NCBI GenBank assembly: GCA_002786025.1
Contig: NHNW01000004.1
Span: 682,001 to 746,000 of the forward strand
Reading direction: 5' to 3'
Length of the DNA: 64,000 nt
DNA from: Zasmidium citrigriseum
Lineage: Eukaryota > Ascomycota > Dothideomycetes > Mycosphaerellales > Mycosphaerellaceae
Below, piece after piece: positions 55,499 to 64,000 of this stretch. The notes beneath the pieces are model-generated. The model was not told the DNA's origin. It searched no databases and saw nothing but the letters and a program-made list of their open reading frames with translations. Made by a program: the position numbers and the translations under genes. Position 1 is the first letter of the stretch, and each line of letters begins with the position of its first letter.

Positions 55499-55568
55499 TT
55501 GGACTTGGGGAGATAGCCGAAGGACGAGTCTCGCAGCATGGCTTATGACGGCCCTGATGTTTGTTGAC

Positions 55569-55634
55569 GAAACAATCTCTGCAAGAACGTCGCAAGCTGA
55601 GGGACTCACTCAATCTTTGTATCATTGATGTGCC
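55569..55634 (+). repeat. 66-base direct repeat, copy 2
   Basis: It starts GAAACAATCTCTGCAAGA, contains CTGAGGGACTCACTC and ends ATCATTGATGTG; it is the more T/A-rich copy of the pair with 55433-55498. Confidence 0.7.
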
Positions 55635-55756
55635 TTGTCATTGAGGGGATCGCTGAAGACAAGAGGCCTCCGTTCGGGATTTTCAATTTCCAACGCATGT
55701 TGCTCTCGCCGAGGTCACAAACCTGACTCCAGCGCCTTTGTTGAGCATACGGAAAT

Positions 55757-55791
55757 CGGGGATGGCTATTGACTTGCCTCGTGATCGTCGA
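55757..55791 (+). repeat. Dispersed 35-base motif, copy B
   Basis: CGGGGATGGCTATTGACTTG followed by CCTCGTGATCGTCGA, related to copies A and C. Confidence 0.45.
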
Positions 55792-55946
55792 GAGTCTGGT
55801 TTTGACGGAGATCGCTCGACACAGACGCAGCAAGTCACGACGGAAGACCACGTCTCGACGAAGGCTGCATGGAGAGACCCCGATCCCCACGAGAAGATGC
55901 TCAGGTAACGGCACTACTAGCTATTGGGACAGCTGTCCATGGATTT

Positions 55947-55982
55947 CGGGGATAGTCGTCTTGAATCGCTCGGTGATCTTGT
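55947..55982 (+). repeat. Dispersed 35-base motif, copy C
   Basis: CGGGGATAGTCGTCTTGAAT followed by CGCTCGGTGATCTTG, related to copies A and B. Confidence 0.4.
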
Positions 55983-58900
55983 TGCTGCTCTTGAGCTTCG
56001 GATTTCGGGTATGCTAGTCAAGTAGTTGGAGGTTCGTCTTACATGTTTGTTCTCCATACTTCTCACGGAAGACTAGGGCCACAGTCGGTTTCATGAGAGC
56101 TTGGAGTTGTTCGATGAGACGGGGATCGCTGAAGCGTGCACAGCAACTCTTCACAGGACTAGATGCTATGTCTCGACGAAGGCCACGCCGTCCACGAGGC
56201 CAAAAATCGCTGTCCCTCAAAGAACATTCTCAGCTGAGAGCGTCACTCGACATTGAAGCTTTTAGATCGGCCTAGAGTTTTAGGGCTTCGACAGGACGTC
56301 GTTCAGTCAGCATTTCTCATCGTGGAACGACAAGCCGACGTTGATTCGAGGAATATCAAGACATGATGTGATATCAGCGGTCGAGGTGAATGTATGGGTG
56401 ATAGACAGGTCCGGTGCCGCCTAGCGGGAACTACGAGATGCATACCTGCAGCTCGTATTCACCCATCTGACATCCTCGGCCACGTTTAATCGTAACGATG
56501 AACTGTTCGTCACTTGGAGTCGAGTCCAGAGTCGTATAGTCGTACGGAAAAAGTGGCAGTCGATGGACTTGCTGTACTCGGCTGAGTTGGTATAGCATGT
56601 GCGCGCTATTGCATTTGAAGTTCGATGGATGACCAGTGACGGCTTCTTCCAACGACGAATCTTTCGATAGTGGCGACATGATATATTTCTGGCTGCTGTC
56701 GCTACGCGCTGGATCGTCGACGTGCCTGGACGGCGCAGTCGTAGTGGTTGAAGGACGTGAGCTGTCGTTCGCTCGTTCGTTCACGGCGCTTCGCACGCAA
56801 TATGACGATCTCTTAATGCCACAGAGCGATGAGGTGAAGTCGAACATCGTTCTCGGAGACGCGCCTTCCCGTCGGGTACTCACAGATACATCCCATGTCT
56901 CTCTGCAAGACAAGGCTGTTAAAACGCCACGCGATAAGACCATGAGCTATTTCAACAAAAGGGTCTCCCGAAGAAGAAAATACCCTACCTATAACGCCAA
57001 TCTCGCCTACAGAACCGCATGGCTTGGAGGGCTTGGTTGGTTCTTGTCGCCGAGCAGCGCCATCGAATTTCCTCAATTCCTCCTCCAAGCCGAGGCTTGA
57101 ATGTCGTGCAGCGGCAGCGGTGGAAATGTCATTTCTTCGTATCTGTGGGATGACGGCGTTGGATCTGTCGCATTTTAGGTACGAGTAGTGGCAACGGGCG
57201 TTGGTCGAAAGTTTAGAAGCGACAAAATGTTTGATGATGAGGCTGAAAAGGGCTTCGGAGGGCAGTCCGGGCAAGCGAGCTTGGTTGGTCAATTGTCGAT
57301 GTTCGTCGGAGCGGATACGATGGGAACGATGATTAAGAGATGTGCAAGCAAGTCTTGCGAGCTGGTCGGCGACATTCCTGGTGATCAGCAGCGGCAAGCC
57401 TGTGTTTCAGCGTCTGCCGGAGAGACACACCGCATCGCACTGCTGCAGGCACGACTTGCACGGCGTCGTGGCGAGGTTCCAATCGTTGCCCTCGTGGCAC
57501 CGACGTGGATGTGGGCTTTTGTCCAACGCAGGAACTTGCTGCTGTATAGCACGGATGAAAGAGCAGGTTTCCGAACAGTCTCGACTGCAAGGAACCTTGA
57601 CGTGAACCGTGGAGGTGGTCCCGATTCGCCAATGAGGGTTTGAAGGAGCTGAGAAAGAAAAAAATTCGAAGTTCGATAGTGCGGTGGTGGCGAGAGAAGA
57701 CGTGGAGAAGTGATGGGCAGGGGCGCGCGGGTTTTCTGTGCGCCGATTCTAAGTTTGGAAGTATTGAATGCAGCCGCCTAGCTCGAGTAGGACCGAGTGA
57801 ACAATGATGCAGGTTCTCTGCTTGTTGTTCTCTTGTATCGTTGCACGTTCCCAGATCTATCAAGAGTCATGGAGGCGTACAACATTCAGTTGTGATCTGA
57901 ATGTCTTGAACACGTTGCGATTCGTTCGCCGGGAAGATGGCAGCTGAGAGGCGTTGTGAGACGAACATGGATGATGGATGAGCATGTGCGCCAAGCTGTG
58001 GTTGATCGTTGCTATCGCAGCTCAACGGCCGCGTCATTCGTCACATATCAGTCGGACAATCAAATTGCTCGAACTGCGAGCTGCATAGATGTCACTGTCC
58101 TTGACTTCTTCGAGCTGTGAGCATGAACTCTGAAGACGAAACAGGTGGAAGGCCATCTTCGAAAACCACCAGTTGATGCGAAGGTGATGGTACGACAGGG
58201 ATGACGTACCCACCGTTTCTGCGTGAAACGGCGACCGTGCACCTCATCACAGATCTGCTGTTAGCCGCAAACGCACGCGAGTGCGAAGTCGTGGGACTCG
58301 AAGCCTGCTCGCTTTCAAGTGCTGATGATGAACGATGATAGGAGGTACTTCTGGCCGTTCGGACATCTTTTCGAGGGTCTGATTTGAGAAACCCTTTTCG
58401 ATAGACTGCCTAGTCTGTGGGCTAGCTACTTGACTAGCATCGATAATCCGGATTGCCGTGCTGACCTGGAAACGTTCCTGCGTTCCTGAGTTTAGCATGA
58501 GATGGGGTTTAGATGCCGCTGGATTCCGGCGCTAGAGGTGTCTTCATTTGGACGAAGCCACAGGTTTATACATGATATAGGGAGGGAGGAGTAGTGAGCG
58601 ATAAGGGCCGGGGGAGTGGTTGGTAAGCCTTGGTTCGCGTAGGAAGCAGTGCCTCTCCGAGAGGAACAGGAAATTGGCAGAGAGGGCGCGCCGTCGAATG
58701 GTACAGCGCAGGATCACGGCCATTGAGGCTGTCAGACGTCGAGGGGGTGGTCGTCGGCGACGCGGTGATAGGGCAGGCCGCGAGAGCGTCTCGTACATGC
58801 TGGAGCTTAGCACAGCTACGGTACAATGTACAAGCTGCGGCATCGACCGAGTTGTTGTTGCGGTGGCAGAGGACAGAGACCGGGGAGGTATCGCGCCCAA

Positions 58901-59751
58901 TGCCGGCCCACTTTATCCCATAGTTGTGCAGTGTAGACTTGCGGCATCCGGTTTAACGTAGGAAGAAGAGGGCAGCGAGGTGTGGCAGGCTGGCAGCGGT
59001 GTTGGCACGAAACGCGTTGCCGTCGCCCTGTCTCAGCAGCAGCAAACCAACCAGCCTCCGCCAGCATTGTGCACCCTCCCTCCCGTCTTCTCTCACGCAC
59101 TCCTCGGAAGAGCGCCAGCACCCGCGCCGACCACGACCAAAACACGCTATCACCACGCTCCAGCCCAAGGAGCCAGGTCCCGGAGCGGCGTGACGAGCAG
59201 GCCAGACAGCGAGCGCAGGAAGCAGCTGCTGTGCGCGCACCACCACCTCAGCATCATCACCACCACCAGACTGCTGCTGCATCATCGCTGCGCGCAAGCT
59301 CTGCGGTTGAGAGCTGCTGCCGCCGCTCGCCCAGTCCGCCTCTCACAGCGAGCAAGCACCGTCGAGCTGGACGATCCTCCCGCATCCGTGCTCTAGCGCT
59401 GCTCTACTAGCACCTGCGCTGCGCTCGCATTCACTGCTGCTGGCTGCTGCTGCTGCTCTTCCCACTCCTCCTCCACCACCATCACGCCGCGCTCGCTGCC
59501 ATCCCCCCAGCCGTCGCGCGCGCCTCTCGGTATTGTTCGCATACCAGTCCGCTCGTTTATGCCATCGCCGCCGCCAGCGACCAGCGGCACAGACGCCAGT
59601 TCCACCACGCTTTTTGCGACGCCGATCCACCCTTGAGCCCGTGACACGCGGCCCAATCCAGCAGCCTCCAGACACACCACCGCCAGTCCACCGCTACTAA
59701 TACCCTCCTCCGCCCGTCCACCGGCCTGGCGGCCTCGTTCGCACCGCCGTA

Positions 59752-62393
59752 ATGCCTCCCACCACGCCGCGGCTGCGGATTCTCTCAGGTGCGTCCGCCG
59801 CCATGCCATGCCACGCCATGCCCGCCTTCCGTATCGCGCGCCAACCTGCAGCGCGCCAGACGGGGCAAGCACAGCAATGGCCTATCTACTCGTCCACCCT
59901 CGCCTCTGAGCCCAATGGCAAATGAGCTGACCTCTTGTGCACAGTTGGCGGCAACGCAGTTTCGGCCTTCCTCTCATGGCGTCTTTCGGCCACCCAAGCG
60001 TGCGACGTGACACTGGTTTGGAAGAATGGCTTCGAGAGCGTCCACCAGTATGGCATCTCGTTTAGGTACGTTCCCCAAATTCCCACACCTGCTTTCGCCG
60101 ACGACATTGCCGCTGACGCTGTTCTAGATCCGACAAGTTCGGCAACGAGCGATTCAAGCCAAGAGCCGGTATGAAACCCCATCCCTGGCCGCATCATTGA
60201 AATGTCTTTCCTGACCCTGCCACAGTGGTGAGATCTCCTGAAGACGCCGCCGGCACATCGCGCGCCTCCTTCGATTATGTTGTGCTCTGCGTCAAGGCGC
60301 TGCCCGATGTCTACGACCTCGCCTCTGTCATCGAACCCGTCGTCTCCCCTCAGCATACTTGCATCCTCGTTAATACCACACACACTCTCGGCATCGAGTC
60401 GTACTTGGAGCAGCGCTTTCCTACAAACGTCGTCCTGTCGTTGGTATCAGGAGTTGAGATTACACAGCTTGGCGCCAGCGAGTTTGAACACAAGGGGTCG
60501 ACGGAACTTTGGGTAGGAGCGGCCAACAAGAATCCATCGATACCCGCATCAATACAGACCGACATGGCCGAGGCGTTGTCGATGACGCTGAAGTCCGGCC
60601 AAGTGGACTGCGAGGTTGCGAGCAATATTCGCCAGCAGCAATTTGAGCGCATGATTGGGTGAGTACCGTTCAAAGCCCCTCGAACGCAATCGCTGACCCT
60701 CTGCAGACCCATTGCATTCTATCCCGCCAGTGTACTTTTTGAAACACCTTCTCATGCCGAGCTTTTGGAAAAGGTCGGCGCCCGCTCGCTTATCACTGGA
60801 GTCATCGACGAGCTTGTTCAACTCGCCAATGCTCAAGGCTGCGACTTCAAGCCTGGATTCCGGGAACAGACCATGGAAAAGATGATTGCACCAGCAGAAA
60901 CGAACAGCATAATGTACCAGGACTTCATGGCGAGGAGACCGATGGAAGTGGAGACTTATCTCGGTTCCCCGATCAAGCTGGCACAGGAGAACGGCCTCCA
61001 GGTTCCACGCATCGAAACGCTTTACGCCCTCCTTCACAACATTAACATTGTCAACCAAAATCGCCCCCAGAATCCTCCTTCGCCGCCTTCCCAGCCGACC
61101 CCACGAATGTCGTCCGCTCCAATGCCGAATGGCCCCGCGTATCCAAACGGTCGCGGACCCCCTCCTCCCATGAACGGGCCCATGGGCGGGCCCATGAGGC
61201 CTGGTATGCGACCCGGGAGCAGAGCACCGTCTGCGGCTGGTGGTCCTCCGCCTCCGATGCGGCGCGGGCCACCCTCGATGAGTGGCTACCCACCTCCAGC
61301 GAGAATGAATGGAAATGGGTATGGTCCTCCGCGAGGTCATCCACAACAAATGTCTCGTCGCGGATCCTTCGAGGGAAACGACTTGGAGGAGTTCAGCCAC
61401 TTGATGCTGTACGATAATATGCAGGAGGGTCAGGACTTCGATGGTATGCCACCTTCGGCTTCTGGAGATCTTGCTTTGAGGGAACGCGAACTGGCTTTGA
61501 GGCACAAGGAGCTCGCCTTGAGGGAACGCGAATACCACATGCGCCGCGGTGGTGGCAGGATGCCTCCGCCAAGAGACACATATGACGAGGAAGACGAGGA
61601 TGGCGAAGACTTCTTCGACCCCATGGCAGCCGGCGCCATGCCAGGTGTTGATCCGGACAACATTGACATGATGAGCGTCACATCTAGGAGAACGAGGAAA
61701 GCACCAAGTGCGGGTCAGCTGCGCAACAACCCCGAGTTGGCTGGCGCACCAATGCGTCACAGCAAGAACCCCATGCGTCGACCCAGGCAAAACCGCACCA
61801 GCGCTGCTTTGATGGCCGATATGCCTGGCTTACGTCAAGAGCTGATGAACAACCCACTGATGGGCTACTCCTCTGATCGCTTTGGCACTGTTGACAGGAT
61901 GAACATGGGACACGAATCTCGAGCGAACTCGCTCACCGCCGAACGACTGAACGAGTTGCAGCACGGCGGACCTCCAGGTCCCTTCCCTCACAATGGCTAT
62001 CCAATGAATAGGCGAGGCAGCCAGTCTCCAGGGAACCCTTTGAGTCCAGCTGGCCGACCGCCTCAACGTCCTTCACCACCAAACGGCTTTGGCCCACCAC
62101 CTCCGGGCCGTAATGGACGACCAAGCCCACCAGGCGTCAGGCAACCCGTCCCTCGCCATCCGCCAGGACATGGCAATGCCGTTGCTCCTCATCAAATAGA
62201 GCAACAAACTGGGGTGAGCAACCTTTACCCACCAAAAAGCGGTCCTCAACATCAAGTACGGAGTCTGACAGGTTCTGCGAGCGCCAGCGCGGGGAGTGGT
62301 GATAGCAACCGCTCTGCCCCTATAGATTCCGAACCCTCTGCCCACAGCTCCAGCAGCAGCTTGGGCCCAAGACCACCAATTGGTGTGCGGTAA
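59752..62393 (+). CDS. Ketopantoate reductase-like (PanE/ApbA) protein with long disordered tail
   Basis: Five exons (59752..59788, 59945..60065, 60128..60168, 60226..60658, 60707..62393) give 772 residues. The N-terminus LRILSVGGNAVSAFLSWRL is the dinucleotide-binding start (a variant GxGxxG), followed by TLVWKNGFESVHQYGISFRS and the joined FGNERFKPRAVVRSPED. YVVLCVKALPDV, ILVNTTHTLGIESYLEQRF and VVLSLVSGVEITQLGASEFEH complete the N-domain, and the C-domain (FERMIGPIAFYPASVLFET, ELVQLANAQGCDF) runs to about residue 320. The remaining 450 residues are Pro/Met/Arg/Gly-rich and disordered, with a charged repeat built on ALRERE near 490. The variant nucleotide site and tail argue against a simple pantothenate role; function unknown. 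Four introns, the first 156 bases. Confidence 0.88.
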
Positions 62394-63501
62394 CCATCGA
62401 ATATGGTACTCGGCTCGTTCTCCGATTCTCTGAGGCCGACGATGGTGCCTGACCATGTTGGGTCCACTCTGGATACTCTGTTTGCACGGGACACATCCAT
62501 AACGACATCTTTCGAGACACGACCTCGTTCAAGACGGCCGACATCCGCCGTGTGCGATTCCGACTTCGAACCATCTCTCGCGGACCGCCCTCCCCGCGAG
62601 CATGACCAACGGCGACTCTCATTCATGACGGACGTAATATAGAAGGCGGACCTTTGATTCTCGCCAGATTCCTCTTCTCTGCATACTGGCCACATCGTAC
62701 ATAGACGGCATCTGGGACTGGGTTACGAGTGCGAGGTAACGGGTGCCTCCTACCTAATATCGGCATATCGCGGCGTTCCGGGAGCGTGGATTGGGTTTCT
62801 CTCACATGTGCCATCTCCTTTCCCGTCGGCTGCCTTCCAGCATGGCACGCTCGCTGGGCGATGGGCTTTCTTGCATTTTGGCCAGAGAAGCATTGGATTG
62901 AGAGCGAAAAAATGGGGCGACGTGTGAGAAAAGCAACACGCACGCCCAGGGAGCATCGAGCAGTGTATTGGTATTGTCTAAAACGAGCAGCGGCGACGAG
63001 GATTGCGCAGTCTCAGGGAGAAGTCTTTACATTGCATGCGAGTTTGGCCGGCGACTACTTCGCCGAGCTTCATGAGCGGTAGTCGGGAATATACACGACT
63101 AGCCTTTGTCTACTATGTCATCCACTTTGTTGTCCTTCACTTCTCGATATCTATTCATTCTAACTTTGCTGACGCTTTCCACGTGATTGACGTTTGGCAT
63201 GGGCCCCGTGCACCCTCTCCGCTGCACCTCACATCAAGCTTCGATGTTACTTGCTTCGCTTTGTCACGCCTGCATCAGCACATGTGCTAATCGTTTGTCC
63301 TGCTTTACGCGGGCGGCGGAACGTCCACGGCATGGCAAGAGTTCGGAGCGTTCGGAGAGGGCAACAGATCCACATCCATTGGCAGGTTACAGTGACGTCG
63401 CCAGCGGAGGCCCCGCTGGGGTAGGTAGGTGAAAGCTCTATTTACCTTTCCACTTCCTTCTGTCCTCTCGGTTTCAAGAAGAAGATCCAAGCCCATACAA
63501 G
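62394..63501. other. 1.1-kb tandem spacer before SHB17
   Basis: The spacer holds the 3' flank of the preceding gene and the SHB17 promoter. No gene seen. CT-rich sequence from 63440 to 63500 is leader. Confidence 0.45.
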
Positions 63502-63953
63502 ATGACAACTCCTCGAGTCTTCATCATCCGCCACGGCGAAACCGAATGGTCGCTCAATGGCCGCCACACCGGCACAACCGACATCCCGCTCACAGCCAAC
63601 GGCGAGAAACGAATTCGAGCCACGGGAAAAGCTCTCGTGGGCGAAGACCGCTTAATTGTACCTCGAAACCTCGCACATATCTACGTCTCGCCGCGGAAAC
63701 GTGCGCAAAGGACGTTGGAACTGCTGGGTTTGGGGTGTAAAGAGCCGATGCCTTGGGGGAAGCACGGGGATGTTGAGGACGCTGTGCCGGAGGATGGAGA
63801 GGAAACGAAGGCGAAGATTGAGATTACGGAAGCTATTAGGGAGTGGGATTATGGGGAGTATGAGGGGGTTACTAGTAAAGAGATTAGGAGGCAGAGGGAG
63901 GAAAGGGGAGAGGGGGAGTGGGATATTTGGAGGGATGGGTGTCCGGGGGGAGA
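63502..63953 (+). CDS. SHB17: Sedoheptulose-1,7-bisphosphatase-type histidine phosphatase, 5' exon only
   Basis: The first exon gives 150 codons plus two bases and then meets a gtgagt donor at 63954; the gene runs past the window end. Reading through would give a stop one codon later, but the family continues after this point, so splicing is preferred. The histidine-phosphatase core is present: RVFIIRHGETEWSLNGRHTGTTDIPLT with the catalytic RHG, YVSPRKRAQRTLELL with the second Arg, EAIREWDYGEYEG with the acid, and WDIWRDGCPGGE. This pattern is that of Shb17, which dephosphorylates sedoheptulose-1,7-bisphosphate to feed ribose synthesis in the cytosol. A more general phosphoglycerate-mutase-family role cannot be excluded without the rest. 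Confidence 0.88.
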
Positions 63954-64000
63954 GTGAGTCGATACAGCATTATTGATGGAGAGGGAGGGATGTGGAGGTG

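Larger units (their letters stand above)
53941..59751. other. 5.8-kb gene-poor, repeat-rich region
   Basis: From 53941 to about 56300 the sequence has lower GC, AAGTGA-rich motifs, a 34-base tandem repeat, a partial SRP-receptor copy and several decayed direct repeats. From 56400 to 58000 there are overlapping open frames without recognisable motifs. From 58600 to 59750 the sequence is GC- and CT-rich and is probably the long promoter and leader of the ketopantoate-reductase-like gene. No complete transposon, terminal repeats or RNA gene were found. Confidence 0.6.

Noticed and set aside
56446..56679. Possible short exon on the minus strand (MSPLSKDSSLEEAV start, PLFPYDYTTLDSTP, then a gtatgc donor).
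   Set aside because: It reads somewhat like protein, but no acceptor with a continuing frame was found and an equally long frame exists on the opposite strand. Transcript data would be needed.
58600..59750. Many overlapping open frames on both strands.
   Set aside because: They are caused by GC- and CT-rich low-complexity sequence with few stop codons; most likely promoter and leader of the gene at 59752.

Overview
This is a stretch of nuclear DNA from a filamentous ascomycete (Pezizomycotina; a dothideomycete is my best guess, but nothing here proves the class). The evidence is short introns (about 46-190 bases) with GT..AG ends and CTRAY-like branch sites, gene spacing of roughly 2 kb, a Zn2Cys6 activator, a RAX1/RgsB-type RGS protein, a cell-wall acetyltransferase (GNA1) and fungal-style CorA, Ctr and Fre proteins. 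Many genes had to be assembled from several exons; exon coordinates are given in each entry.

Layout. 0-13 kb: two membrane proteins of unknown function, MOB1, a diphosphoinositol-type Nudix hydrolase divergent from arginyl-tRNA transferase ATE1, mitoribosomal uS8m (MRPS8) with a large insertion, and a P/Q-rich unknown. 14-25 kb: a neighbourhood rich in metal transport, with a ferric reductase, a 931-residue unknown with CxxC pairs, a CorA-type transporter and, divergent from it, a Ctr copper transporter. 26-32 kb: a formamidase-like amidase and RAX1. 32-41 kb: housekeeping genes GNA1, TRM44, a glycine-zipper protein, IPI1 divergent from a dynein roadblock light chain, and a small NTF2-like protein. 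41-48 kb: a Zn2Cys6 regulator, a sugar-type MFS transporter and an ALKBH6-like dioxygenase. 48.8-54 kb: a strikingly bacterial-looking MnSOD, then YIF1 and SRP receptor alpha sharing a 458-base promoter (both act at the ER/Golgi). 54-59.7 kb: a gene-poor, repeat-rich segment. 59.7-64 kb: a ketopantoate-reductase-like protein with a long disordered tail, and the 5' part of SHB17, cut by the window end.

Most genes are core cellular functions, and I see no complete transposon, CRISPR, rRNA or convincing tRNA. I do not claim a new biological system. The three observations I would follow first are: the SodA-like superoxide dismutase (possible gene transfer from bacteria); a second, diverged copy of the 3' end of the SRP receptor alpha gene at about 54.67-54.86 kb, whose differences from the resident gene are overwhelmingly synonymous (15 synonymous against 3 replacement codons in 28); and the surrounding decayed repeats with transition-biased differences that resemble repeat-induced point mutation.
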